Assembly: GCA_018268375.1 (NCBI GenBank)
Contig: JAFDWS010000002.1
Location: 1,116,001 to 1,180,000 of the forward strand
Source: Armatimonadota bacterium
GTDB lineage: Bacteria > Armatimonadota > Fimbriimonadia > Fimbriimonadales > Fimbriimonadaceae
Length of the DNA stretch: 64,000 nt
Direction of reading: 5' to 3'
A program made the position numbers and the translations under genes. Of the stretch, positions 26,396 through 34,241 are shown in pieces. The notes beneath the pieces were generated by a model, which was not told the DNA's origin, ran no database searches, and worked only from the letters and a program-made list of their open reading frames with translations. Each line of letters begins with the position of its first letter. Positions within the stretch are counted from its first letter, which is position 1.

Positions 26396-26706
26396 TGAAA
26401 GAGGTCAAAGCAGTCATCCAGCCGTTCAAGCTCGACGCGGTGCTTGGTGCGCTCCACCAAGTCGGCGGCTTGCCGGCCGTGACGGTGTCTCCCGCGGACG
26501 CGGTGGACACCCAGCAAGAACCGTTTGAACGGATGGCGAGAGTCAGGCTGGAGCTCATGGTGCCCGACGCGCTCGTCGAGACAGTGGTGGCAGCTATCGA
26601 ACAGGCGGCCCACACTGGCAACCCCGGCGACGGCCGCATCTTTGTGAGCCCTATCGAAGCGACTGTCCTTATTCGGACGGGAGAGCGAGGGGAGGACGCC
26701 AGATGA
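26395..26706 (+). CDS. PII-like protein of a metal-efflux operon
   Basis: A 103-residue protein starting at an ATG that overlaps the CzcA stop (TGATG). It has the PII opening MKEVKAVIQPFKLDAVLGAL and the ferredoxin-like pattern through LMVPDALVETVVAAIEQAAHTGNPGDGRIFVSPI, corresponding to the C-terminal PII signature. The T-loop region lacks the uridylylated Tyr of nitrogen-sensing PII, and no ammonium or glutamine genes are nearby. Stand-alone PII-like proteins occur beside CzcA genes; a sensing or CutA-like role is inference. Confidence 0.82.
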   Translation: MKEVKAVIQPFKLDAVLGALHQVGGLPAVTVSPADAVDTQQEPFERMARVRLELMVPDALVETVVAAIEQAAHTGNPGDGRIFVSPIEATVLIRTGERGEDAR

Positions 26707-26728
26707 TCACCACAGCAAAGGAGGCAGA

Positions 26729-27643
26729 TTGAGCCACGGCCACTCGCACGGCGGGCACAGTCACGCACCCGCCGACTTTGGGAAGGCGTTCGCCATCGGT
26801 GTCGCCCTGAACACGGTCTTCGTTATCGCCGAGGTGGTTTTCGGGCTCAGAGCGCATTCCGTGGCTCTCGTGGCCGACGCCGGTCACAACCTTAGCGACG
26901 TGCTCAGTCTCCTTCTTGCTTGGGGGGCGGCGACGCTCTCCAAGCGGCCTCCGACCTTGAAGCGCTCATACGGCTTGAAGAGCACGAGCATATTGGCGTC
27001 CCTGTTCAATGCGCTCTTGTTGCTCGTCGCAATGGGCGCTGTGGCCTGGGAAGCGATTGGCCGGTTTGCTCATCCCGAACCCGTGGTCGGCAATACCGTG
27101 GTCTGGGTCGCGCTTGTCGGCATCGTGATCAACGGGGCTACGGCACTGCTGTTCATGTCCGGGCGTCATCACGACATCAACATTCGAGGCGCGTTCCTGC
27201 ATATGGCTGCCGACGCCGGGGTTTCCGCCGGGGTCGTGATCGCAGGCTTGATCATTTCCGCCACCGGTTTCCTGTGGCTCGACCCTGCTGTCAGCCTCGC
27301 GATCGTCTTCGTCGTGCTATGGGGGACGTGGGGCCTGCTCAAGGACTCGCTCCACCTCGCGCTTCAGGGCACTCCGCGCGGCATCGATCCAGCAGAGGTC
27401 AAGGAGTATCTTCAAAGCCTTTCCGGGGTCGAGGGAGTCCACGACCTCCATATCTGGTCGATGAGCACGACGGAGGTCGCCCTGACCGCGCACTTGGTCG
27501 TTCCGGACGAATCCGACACGGACACTCTTTTGGCCACCCTGTCTCAGGAGCTGCATGATCGTTTTGGTGTCGAGCATCCCACGATCCAGATCGAGCGGAG
27601 CATGGAGCACTCATGCGATTTGGCTCCGGACGAGGTGGTCTGA
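26729..27643 (+). CDS. Cation diffusion facilitator (CzcD-like)
   Basis: A 304-residue CDF transporter. The N-terminus is His-rich (SHGHSHGGHSHAP). TM2 has the metal site GHNLSD in VADAGHNLSDVLSLL and TM5 has LHMAADAGVSAG with the second site. The C-terminal cytoplasmic domain (GVEGVHDLHIWSMSTTEVALTAHL) is the CDF dimer domain. It starts at a TTG with AAAGGAGG six bases upstream, an excellent ribosome site. Last gene of the Czc-type operon, 22 bases after the PII-like gene. Likely exports Zn, Co or Cd from the cytoplasm. Confidence 0.92.
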   Translation: MSHGHSHGGHSHAPADFGKAFAIGVALNTVFVIAEVVFGLRAHSVALVADAGHNLSDVLSLLLAWGAATLSKRPPTLKRSYGLKSTSILASLFNALLLLVAMGAVAWEAIGRFAHPEPVVGNTVVWVALVGIVINGATALLFMSGRHHDINIRGAFLHMAADAGVSAGVVIAGLIISATGFLWLDPAVSLAIVFVVLWGTWGLLKDSLHLALQGTPRGIDPAEVKEYLQSLSGVEGVHDLHIWSMSTTEVALTAHLVVPDESDTDTLLATLSQELHDRFGVEHPTIQIERSMEHSCDLAPDEVV

Positions 27644-27862
27644 GCTAGTACCCCCCGCGCATTGGTACTTGCTCTAGGTTCAAACGAGCCTGAGGGCCTC
27701 GGGTGTGCCTAGGAAAGTGGACGTCTACCTGGTTGAGTCAGGATTTGGGCTGAAATCCGGACTTATCTAGGGTTTGTGCCCGAGTTAGCGGGGGCTCCTG
27801 GGCTACAAAGTGGGCTACAGACCAATGGGAGCCCGTGTTGTTGGAACGATGAGCCACCAATA

Positions 27863-27883
27863 ATCGTTCATACTGAAAACGAT
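27863..27883. promoter_or_regulatory. Inverted repeat at the start of the copper-protein module
   Basis: ATCGTT-N9-AACGAT, a perfect 6-bp repeat whose right arm touches the ATG at 27882. The 238-base gap after the CDF gene otherwise holds a short direct repeat (GGGCTACA-AAGT-GGGCTACA around 27800) and no gene. The repeat is a candidate operator for the module; its regulator is unknown. Confidence 0.3.
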
Positions 27884-28358
27884 GCAGGCGAAAGCGCGAT
27901 GGCTCCATATGGTGGGTCTCGTTGCGCTCATCTTCGGGGCTCTCCCGGTGAGTGCGCTCGCCATGCTGTGCCAACCGGCCCCGTGCACGATGCCGTGCTG
28001 CGCCGCCAAGCAAGCCAAGCCGCAGCCTGAACCGCAAAAAGCTTCTAAAGCAGCCTGCAATCACGGCGAGCATTCGGCAAAGGCAGACAAGGATGCGTCT
28101 AAGCCGAAGGCGGACGGCGATCCCTGCAAGTGCACGATCAAGTCCAAGAACACGGACTCGCCAGAGCGGCTCCTGCCTTCCACCCTTAGCTTCAAGACTC
28201 CTGAATTGGTGGCGATACTGACCCCGGTCTCGACCGAGGTCGCCGGATTACTAGAAGTCATCGTCCTGCCGGGCGTTTTCGCCTCAGACTCCGGCCCACC
28301 GAAATCTTTCAGCTCCCTTCCGTGGCTCGGCAGAGCCCCTCCTGTGCGGACTGCGTGA
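27882..28358 (+). CDS. Small secreted Cys-containing protein, head of copper-protein module
   Basis: A 158-residue protein with a signal peptide (WLHMVGLVALIFGALPVSALA), then LCQPAPCTMPCCAAKQ and a Lys/Ala-rich His/Cys segment (CNHGEHSAKADK, CKCTIK). The C-terminus has SGPPKSFSS then GRAPPVRTA, matching the GPP..RAPP ending of the proteins at 20108 and 38477. Start ATG at 27882 fits the signal peptide. It probably opens the operon of exported copper proteins that follows at 28437. Confidence 0.62.
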   Translation: MQAKARWLHMVGLVALIFGALPVSALAMLCQPAPCTMPCCAAKQAKPQPEPQKASKAACNHGEHSAKADKDASKPKADGDPCKCTIKSKNTDSPERLLPSTLSFKTPELVAILTPVSTEVAGLLEVIVLPGVFASDSGPPKSFSSLPWLGRAPPVRTA

Positions 28359-28436
28359 CCACCCGCTAGCCAGACCTGGCTGCGGGACTCGTCGTTGACG
28401 TAAGTCCATCAACCCCAATAGCACAGGAAAATACAC

Positions 28437-29087
28437 ATGTTGAACATCATCGCCTTGACGGCGGTGGCGGTTGTCCAAGTCCAGGCGCTCAAGTGCCCGG
28501 TGACCGGCAGCCCCGTCGTCGAAGGTTCCAAAGTCGTCGAGTACGCCGGTAGCACTTACACGTTCTGCTGCCCCGGCTGTGACTCTCAGTTCGTCAGCTC
28601 CCCCGAGAAGTTCCTCACCGCGCAACGCAAGGCGGGCAACATCACCGGCACGTTCCTCTTTGACCCGGTCAGCCGCAAGCGCGTCGAGCTCAAAGACGCC
28701 AAGGCCACGACAGATTACAAAGGCGTCCGCTACCCGTTCGAGTCGGAAGCCGACCAAGCGGCGTTCGCAAAGTCGCCCGAGAAATACGCCTCCGTCCCAA
28801 AGAAGGAGGCCCTCTTCTGCCCGGTGAGCAAAGAGGTCGTTTCGACCTATTCGAAGGCCAGTGACTATGCCGATCATGACGGCGTCCGCTTCTATTTCTG
28901 CTGCCCGGGCTGCATGGAGCCGTTCCTCAAGGATCCCGAGAAGTACCTCGCGGGCCCTGGCAAAGACCCGCACGCCATCAAAGGCAAGTTTGGTAATCCG
29001 GACGCCAAGCTGAAGCTCGTCCTCGCTAAGGACTACATCCGCGAGCCGAAGGCCCTCCCTCAGGAAAGCAAGGAGGGTGGGCAGTGA
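28437..29087 (+). CDS. Exported protein with two to three YHS/TRASH-type metal domains
   Basis: A 216-residue protein with a short signal-like N-terminus (LNIIALTAVAVVQVQA). Domain 1: LKCPVTGSPV then YTFCCPGCDSQF (about 17-60). Domain 2 is degenerate: FDPVSRKRVEL then GVRYPFES, with no Cys (about 70-105). Domain 3: LFCPVSKEVV then FYFCCPGCMEPF (about 120-165). CxxC pairs after an aromatic stretch are typical of YHS/TRASH copper domains. The stop overlaps the cupredoxin start by four bases (GTGA), so the two are coupled. Confidence 0.8.
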   Translation: MLNIIALTAVAVVQVQALKCPVTGSPVVEGSKVVEYAGSTYTFCCPGCDSQFVSSPEKFLTAQRKAGNITGTFLFDPVSRKRVELKDAKATTDYKGVRYPFESEADQAAFAKSPEKYASVPKKEALFCPVSKEVVSTYSKASDYADHDGVRFYFCCPGCMEPFLKDPEKYLAGPGKDPHAIKGKFGNPDAKLKLVLAKDYIREPKALPQESKEGGQ

Positions 29088-29635
29088 GACTCGTCAGCGT
29101 GACGTTGACCGGGCTCCTGGCTGCGACCATGGTGCAAGTAGCAGTCGCCCAGACGTTCCAACTGTCGAGCGCCAAAAAGCAGACGTTCACGGCAACTAGC
29201 GTTGCTTCTGCCGAGAAGAAGGCCACCGCCGGAACAGTCGGCAAGGACAAGAAGTCGCTCTCGTTCACCGGAAAGGCGGCCAACCTGGTCGTCCGCACCG
29301 GGCCTGAGAAAGACATGATGTCCTTCTGGACGCGAGGCCTCCGGAACCCGACGATCATCGTCGCCGCTGGCTCGACCATGAAGGTGCTCTTCGTCAACAC
29401 CGACGAAGACATGCTCCACAACTTCCGGATCACCGGGACCGCGCCACCATTCGACGCCAAGATGGGCGACAGGGGGTCGGTCGGTTCCGCCAGTCTCCCG
29501 CACAAGTCGGGCAAGTCCTACACGGGCCAGCAACTTGTGTTCAAAGTGCCAACGCAAAAAGGCACGTACTACTACGTCTGCACTGTCCCCGGCCATGCTG
29601 CGGCCGGAATGTACGGGAAGGTCGTCGTCAATTGA
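29084..29635 (+). CDS. Periplasmic blue-copper (type 1) cupredoxin
   Basis: A 183-residue exported protein; signal peptide to about VAQ (residue 23). The cupredoxin domain shows all type 1 ligands: H112 (EDMLHNF), C166, H171 and M176 in VCTVPGHAAAGM. That is the plastocyanin/nitrosocyanin-like arrangement, so an electron-transfer or copper-carrier role in the periplasm is likely. GTG start coupled to the YHS protein upstream. The multicopper oxidase that follows may be its redox partner. Confidence 0.88.
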   Translation: MRLVSVTLTGLLAATMVQVAVAQTFQLSSAKKQTFTATSVASAEKKATAGTVGKDKKSLSFTGKAANLVVRTGPEKDMMSFWTRGLRNPTIIVAAGSTMKVLFVNTDEDMLHNFRITGTAPPFDAKMGDRGSVGSASLPHKSGKSYTGQQLVFKVPTQKGTYYYVCTVPGHAAAGMYGKVVVN

Positions 29636-29652
29636 GTTCAAAGGAGCCCGAC

Positions 29653-30918
29653 ATGCCCGAGTACAAAGAAACGAATACAGAGTCTGACAAGCTCGGCAGG
29701 CGACAGTTGCTGAGACTCGGTGGGCTCGGCTTGGGAGCCGGGCTCCTCAGCCGGGCTTTCGGCCAATCGGTTCCGCAGCAGCAGGCTGGCGTCGACCGTC
29801 CGGCGACGCCGTGGCCAGCCGAGTTCGATCCCAAGGGATCGGCACCGCCGTACCCGCCACGTGAACGCCCGAAGCCCGGCGACAAGATCCATGTCCACGA
29901 CATCGAGGTCACGATCGGGATCCATGAGATCGTGCCCGGTGTCCAGACCCACATGTTCATGTTCAACAAGTCGTATCCGGGCCCGGAGATCCGGGTCAAG
30001 GAGGGCGACTGGGTTCAGGTGAACCTGAAGAACACGAGCCCCGAGTTCCACACGATCCACTGGCACGGGATCATGCTGCCGATGGAAATGGACGGAGTGC
30101 CTCTCGGAACGCAGTGGCCGGTCGGCCCGAACCAAGAGTTCCGCTACTTGTGGCGGGCGCAGCCTTCGGGGACGCACTTCTACCACTGCCACGTCATGAC
30201 GACGCTCCACCAGCAGGCCGGGCTCGTCGGTTCGCTGATCGTGGAGCCGAGCCAACCGGACGTCGTCCAGAAGACGTTCCCTTACAAGCGCGACTACACG
30301 CTCATCCTCAGCGAGCTCGACACCAACTTCGTCCGCAATATGATGGCCGAGATGGTCGAGATGGGCACGCAGATGGAGCACATGAACCACTCCCCGTCGA
30401 TGATGCGTGAGATGAACGGGCGCATGATGGGTTGGTTCAAGACGAAGGAGGACTTTGTCAAGGCGGTCAAGAACGGCTACATCCCGCCGTACCTGGCGTC
30501 TCGCACGGGCACTGCCGCCCCCATCACGCCGAACTGGTTCATGATCAACGGCAAGTCCTACCCGATGACCGACCCGGTCATGATCCGGCGCGGCGAGAAC
30601 ATCCGCGTCCGGCTCATCGGTGGCGGCGTGATGCCGCACTTCATCCACCTTCATGGCCACGACTTTTGGCACGTATGCCAGGACGGTGCGCCGCTCGCCT
30701 CGCCGGTCAGGATGAACACCATCCCGATCTACCCGGGCACGACGAGCGACATCGTTATCCAGGGCACGAACCCGGGTTTCTGGCACTTGCACGACCATAG
30801 CGACCTCGCAACGACCAACAACGGCCAGCACCCTGGCGGAATGATGACGATGCTCATGTACGAAGACGCCCGCGAAGCGGGCATCAAGTGGGAAGAGGTC
30901 ATCGCGATCAGCTCATAG
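29653..30918 (+). CDS. Two-domain multicopper oxidase, Tat-exported
   Basis: 421 residues from the ATG at 29653 (AAAGGAG ten bases upstream; a TTG at 29632 in the same frame lacks one). A Tat signal RRQLLRLGG lies at 17-25. Domain 1 has HTIHWHG (H136, H138) and HFYHCHVMTTLHQQAGL with a type 1 Cys (C179). Domain 2 has HFIHLHGH and WHLHDHSDL. Canonical HCHxxxHxxxGM is missing there, so the only type 1 copper Cys is in domain 1. This matches a two-domain oxidase with domain 1 blue copper (type C). A Met/His-rich insert (about 234-260) suits Cu(I) oxidation. Confidence 0.88.
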   Translation: MPEYKETNTESDKLGRRQLLRLGGLGLGAGLLSRAFGQSVPQQQAGVDRPATPWPAEFDPKGSAPPYPPRERPKPGDKIHVHDIEVTIGIHEIVPGVQTHMFMFNKSYPGPEIRVKEGDWVQVNLKNTSPEFHTIHWHGIMLPMEMDGVPLGTQWPVGPNQEFRYLWRAQPSGTHFYHCHVMTTLHQQAGLVGSLIVEPSQPDVVQKTFPYKRDYTLILSELDTNFVRNMMAEMVEMGTQMEHMNHSPSMMREMNGRMMGWFKTKEDFVKAVKNGYIPPYLASRTGTAAPITPNWFMINGKSYPMTDPVMIRRGENIRVRLIGGGVMPHFIHLHGHDFWHVCQDGAPLASPVRMNTIPIYPGTTSDIVIQGTNPGFWHLHDHSDLATTNNGQHPGGMMTMLMYEDAREAGIKWEEVIAISS

Positions 30919-30927
30919 GAACAGCAA

Positions 30928-32139
30928 ATGAAAAGGACATTCAACACAATTCTCATCGCGATGGCCGCCACCTTGGCCGGAGCCCAGACACAGCAATCTC
31001 CCGTGAAGGAGGAGACCGCCTTTCAGCCACAGATCGAGATCGCGGGCTCGGGCGTCGCGACATTGGACATCGGTCGAGAGGGCCTCTTCGGTGGCCGTGG
31101 ACTTGGCAGCCGAAGCCAGATCAACTTCTCCGATTCCTCGCTCAGCTTCGGGGCCGCCCAGCGGCTCTACGGTAAGGGCATCGGCAGCTTCACGATCGGT
31201 GGGCTGACCACGGACGAGTCGAACACTGGCCGGGGCAAACAGGTCTTCCTGCACCAGGCGTTCTTGGACTTCCAAGACCTGCGATATGAGGCGTACCTCG
31301 GTCGGACGAACACCCCCTCGGCCCAACTGCTCACGTTCCCGACTTTGCGAGAGGACGACTTGGTCGATTACACGACGGTGGCGAACCCATTCTCGGACGG
31401 CGGCAACGCCGAAGAGCACCGGTACAGCAACGTTGCCGCAGTGGCGATCAATAGCAATTTGAAGCACTTTGTAAACGTTCACGCCGAGCACCAGATCGAC
31501 AGTGCCGGAGTGAGCGACAGCGACTCCGGGCTCAACTCCTACGGAGTCACCTATCAATACCTCGGCAACCCGGCCCTGACCTCGATCGAGCGTTTCCCGT
31601 CCTACGGACTCGGGTTCGAGCACCGGGCGGTCAAGGACAGCGCGGGCGGCGCGTCGAACGTCGTCTACGCTGGCGGCGTCATCAATCTCCGCCCCAGCGT
31701 CACGAACCGGCTCGACCTGCGAATCCTGGCCCAGTCTTCGTTCGGGAACGACACGAGCGCCTTGGCCACGCTGAACGACACGTACCGCGCCGACCACCAA
31801 GCCGTCGCGGTGTCGCTGCGCAACCTCTACAGTCCCTTCGGGCGACCGTCGTCACAGTGGTCGCTGACCGCCGGATACCGCACCTATTCGAAAGTCACCG
31901 ACGCCAACTCCTACGGTGTCGCCCTGAGCTTTGTGAAGAGCCTGGGACAGGGATTCGACCTCGTTTCCCAGGTGGGCTATGAGCGACGGAGCGACGCCAT
32001 GGCCGCCGCGTTCGGCGGTCACCGCGATGCGGCCGTGTTCCAGATCGGACTGGTCTTCAACTTCGGCTCGACCTTTAACCAGAGCGTCGGGCCCCGCAGG
32101 TCGCCGACCAACCTCCTGCACAAGTACATCCCGAATTAG
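30928..32139 (+). CDS. Outer-membrane beta-barrel protein of unknown function
   Basis: A 403-residue protein with a signal peptide (KRTFNTILIAMAATLAGAQ) and alternating-residue beta strands throughout, for example FLDFQDLRYEAYLGR, SSQWSLTAGYRTYS and DAAVFQIGLVFNFGS. The C-terminus is extended by a polar tail (RRSPTNLLHKYIPN) rather than ending in the usual aromatic. It sits nine bases after the multicopper oxidase and ten before the YtkA-like gene, so it belongs to the copper-protein operon. A copper or substrate channel is possible but cannot be shown. Confidence 0.72.
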   Translation: MKRTFNTILIAMAATLAGAQTQQSPVKEETAFQPQIEIAGSGVATLDIGREGLFGGRGLGSRSQINFSDSSLSFGAAQRLYGKGIGSFTIGGLTTDESNTGRGKQVFLHQAFLDFQDLRYEAYLGRTNTPSAQLLTFPTLREDDLVDYTTVANPFSDGGNAEEHRYSNVAAVAINSNLKHFVNVHAEHQIDSAGVSDSDSGLNSYGVTYQYLGNPALTSIERFPSYGLGFEHRAVKDSAGGASNVVYAGGVINLRPSVTNRLDLRILAQSSFGNDTSALATLNDTYRADHQAVAVSLRNLYSPFGRPSSQWSLTAGYRTYSKVTDANSYGVALSFVKSLGQGFDLVSQVGYERRSDAMAAAFGGHRDAAVFQIGLVFNFGSTFNQSVGPRRSPTNLLHKYIPN

Positions 32140-32149
32140 GAGCAACTCC

Positions 32150-33253
32150 ATGAAACTGAACACACTTTCAACGATCCTCGTCGCCGCGGCACTGATGTCG
32201 CCGCTGGCGGCCTTTTCACAGAGCGCCGACCGGGTGCTCGAAGCGACCGCCGCCCTCAAACCTGCGACTCCCAAGACGGGCGAAGTGACGCTCGAAGTCG
32301 TCTTCACCGAAGCGACCAGACCCGTGGCCGGGCTGAAGCTGATCTCAAGCGTCGCCATGACCAACATGGACATGGGCACCGCCCACCCGGCGGTCAAAGA
32401 GACGACGCCGGGACACTACACGCTCAAGCCGATGCTGCTGATGGACGGCCCGTGGCGGGTGACGCTCGTCAGTGCCGATCCCAAATTCAAGGTGGACTTC
32501 GATATGACTGCCGGGGCCAAGGAGCCTTGGAAGCCTGCAAAGCAGACGATCAAGATCGCCTCGGCCGCGGCACCGGCAGAACAAAAGCCGAAGGAGGAGC
32601 CAGCTAAGACGGAGCCGCCGAAGCAAGACCCGGCCAAGACCGAGCCACCAAAGCAGGAACCGGCCAAGCAAGAACCTCCAAAGGAGGATCCCGCCAAAGC
32701 CGAGCAGACCTACGGCCACGAAGGCCACGTCGCTTCGTCCCTGCCCAAGCTGGGTGAGAAGAACACCTACACATGGACGGGCAAGGAAGAGTGGGACACG
32801 AGGACAGGCTTCGGGAAGCTCGAGCCGATGGTGCGGATGATGATCCTCATGATGGTGGCGGGGTCTGGCATGGAAGGCATGAAGATGGCCCCGGTCGCCC
32901 TGGTCTTCAACGAGGCAAACTTCACGGAGGGCGACGCGCAGTCCATGGACATGGACGCTCAGACGCTCAAGGTCGAAGCCAAGCTCGACAAACCCGCGGT
33001 CGGTGACAACAACGTCACCTTCACGATCGCAGACAAGGATGGCAAACCGGTCGAGAAGGCAAAGGTGACGACGGCGGTCGCGATGACCAACATGGACATG
33101 GGCACAGCGCATCCTGCGGTCAAGGAACTGGGCAAAGGCAAATACGCCGTCAAAGCCAATTTCAGCATGGTCGGCCCTTGGCGGCTGACCTTGGTGGTCG
33201 CTGCCCCGGGCGGCAAGGCCGAGACCTACAACTTCGACTTTGAGGCGAAGTAA
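32150..33253 (+). CDS. Exported protein with duplicated YtkA/FixH-like domains
   Basis: The ATG at 32150 has TAGGAG ten bases upstream and gives 367 residues with a signal peptide ending near AAFSQ. Two YtkA/FixH-like beta domains, at about 25-120 and 270-367, both contain VAMTNMDMGTAHPAVKE and a PWR(V/L)TLV strand. Between them lie a Pro/Lys/Glu linker of repeated EPAK/EPPKQ units (about 142-185) and a Met-rich block (about 220-250). The Met and His content suggests copper binding outside the inner membrane. The identical 17-residue segments point to an internal duplication. Confidence 0.8.
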   Translation: MKLNTLSTILVAAALMSPLAAFSQSADRVLEATAALKPATPKTGEVTLEVVFTEATRPVAGLKLISSVAMTNMDMGTAHPAVKETTPGHYTLKPMLLMDGPWRVTLVSADPKFKVDFDMTAGAKEPWKPAKQTIKIASAAAPAEQKPKEEPAKTEPPKQDPAKTEPPKQEPAKQEPPKEDPAKAEQTYGHEGHVASSLPKLGEKNTYTWTGKEEWDTRTGFGKLEPMVRMMILMMVAGSGMEGMKMAPVALVFNEANFTEGDAQSMDMDAQTLKVEAKLDKPAVGDNNVTFTIADKDGKPVEKAKVTTAVAMTNMDMGTAHPAVKELGKGKYAVKANFSMVGPWRLTLVVAAPGGKAETYNFDFEAK

Positions 33254-33255
33254 CG

Positions 33256-33408
33256 ATGCAGACCGCCGTTGTCCTTGCGATCGTCCTGCCCTGCGCCGCC
33301 TACCTCGTGTGGCGGATGCTGGGTAAGGCGGGCATCGGCAAGGCCGGGGGCAAGCCGGACTGCGGCTGCGGCTCGTGCGACGCTAAGCGTCGGGGACGGA
33401 GAGCTTGA
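33256..33408 (+). CDS. 50-residue membrane peptide with Cys cluster
   Basis: An ATG at 33256 with GAGGCGA just upstream opens a 50-codon frame. One membrane segment is present (QTAVVLAIVLPCAAYLVWRML), then a Gly/Lys stretch and CGCGSCDAKRRGRRA. The layout recalls the small Cys-rich membrane proteins found beside FeoB, though no FeoB is here. The start is two bases after the YtkA-like stop, and its own stop overlaps the next start (TTGA), so it is translated within the operon. It is too short for most gene callers. Confidence 0.6.
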   Translation: MQTAVVLAIVLPCAAYLVWRMLGKAGIGKAGGKPDCGCGSCDAKRRGRRA

Positions 33409-34187
33409 GGAGGCTGGCCCTTTGCGCCCTGGTTCAGCTCTCCCTTCTTTCGGCGGCAGTGGCGACGCCCGAAATATGGAAGGCGTTCAGCGCGCACTAC
33501 AGTTTCGCGCCAAGGTCAGACGCTGCCCAAGCCCGGTGCATGAACTGCCACACGACCCCGCCCCAGCACAACGACTTCGGCAAGCTGGTCAAAGCGACCA
33601 TGTCCAAGCAAGGCACTCCAGGCAAGCTGACGCCTGACGTGCTTCAGTCCATTGAAGCCGTGGACTCGGACAGGGACGGTTGGACGAACGGCGACGAGGC
33701 CAGGGCCGGTTTCAACCCAGGTGACGCCAAGAGCCACCCACCGGGACAACCCCGATCCAAGGCACCCGTTGTGCCTCATTCGAGTCCTGAGCTTGTTCCT
33801 CGGCACACCTTTCACCCTGTCATCGTCCACTTTCCGATCGCTCTCTTCATCTTTGGCGCGTTCCTCGAGTTCCTCGGCAAGTTTCGCCGTGACGATGTCG
33901 TCCGTAACGTGGCCTTTTGGAACCTCGTGTTCGGCGGCTTGGCCACCCTCGCCGCCATCCCGACCGGCTTCATCGCCGCGTTCCGGCTCGGCTATCCCTT
34001 GACGCCCGGCACACCCGTGTTCCTACATCTGGCTTTGGGTATTGGGGCAGCCGCCCTGATGCTGGCGGTACTTTTTTGGCGAAGGACGGGGCTCGTCACA
34101 AAACCTGCGTATTGGATCCTGTTAGCAGTCACCGCCTTGGCGGTCGGTGCCGCCGGACACTTCGGAGGACAGCTGGTCTATGGCTGA
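33405..34187 (+). CDS. Cytochrome c-like domain fused to DUF2231 membrane domain
   Basis: 260 residues. After a signal peptide (LALCALVQLSLLSAAVA) a single heme-binding CMNCH motif occurs near residue 46, then a calcium-binding-like DSDRDGWTNGDEA repeat of thrombospondin type 3 kind (about 87-99). From about 125 the protein is a four-helix membrane domain starting HTFHPVIVHFPIALFIFGAFLEF, the DUF2231 pattern. The fusion suggests a membrane heme protein that could pass electrons, perhaps for the nearby oxidase. It starts at a TTG overlapping the previous stop. Confidence 0.72.
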   Translation: MRRLALCALVQLSLLSAAVATPEIWKAFSAHYSFAPRSDAAQARCMNCHTTPPQHNDFGKLVKATMSKQGTPGKLTPDVLQSIEAVDSDRDGWTNGDEARAGFNPGDAKSHPPGQPRSKAPVVPHSSPELVPRHTFHPVIVHFPIALFIFGAFLEFLGKFRRDDVVRNVAFWNLVFGGLATLAAIPTGFIAAFRLGYPLTPGTPVFLHLALGIGAAALMLAVLFWRRTGLVTKPAYWILLAVTALAVGAAGHFGGQLVYG

Positions 34188-34241
34188 CCGCCACCCGGTT
34201 TCGACACTTGAGGCCCTCCGCCTCCCTGACCAAACAAAACC

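Noticed and set aside
27776..27830. Direct repeat GGGCTACA-AAGT-GGGCTACA, considered as an integrase remnant or att site
   Set aside because: No integrase similarity in either direction and no second copy in the window; only the short repeat is real.
29638..30831. Minus-strand frame of 397 codons opposite the multicopper oxidase
   Set aside because: Shadow of the oxidase gene, which has all expected copper motifs.
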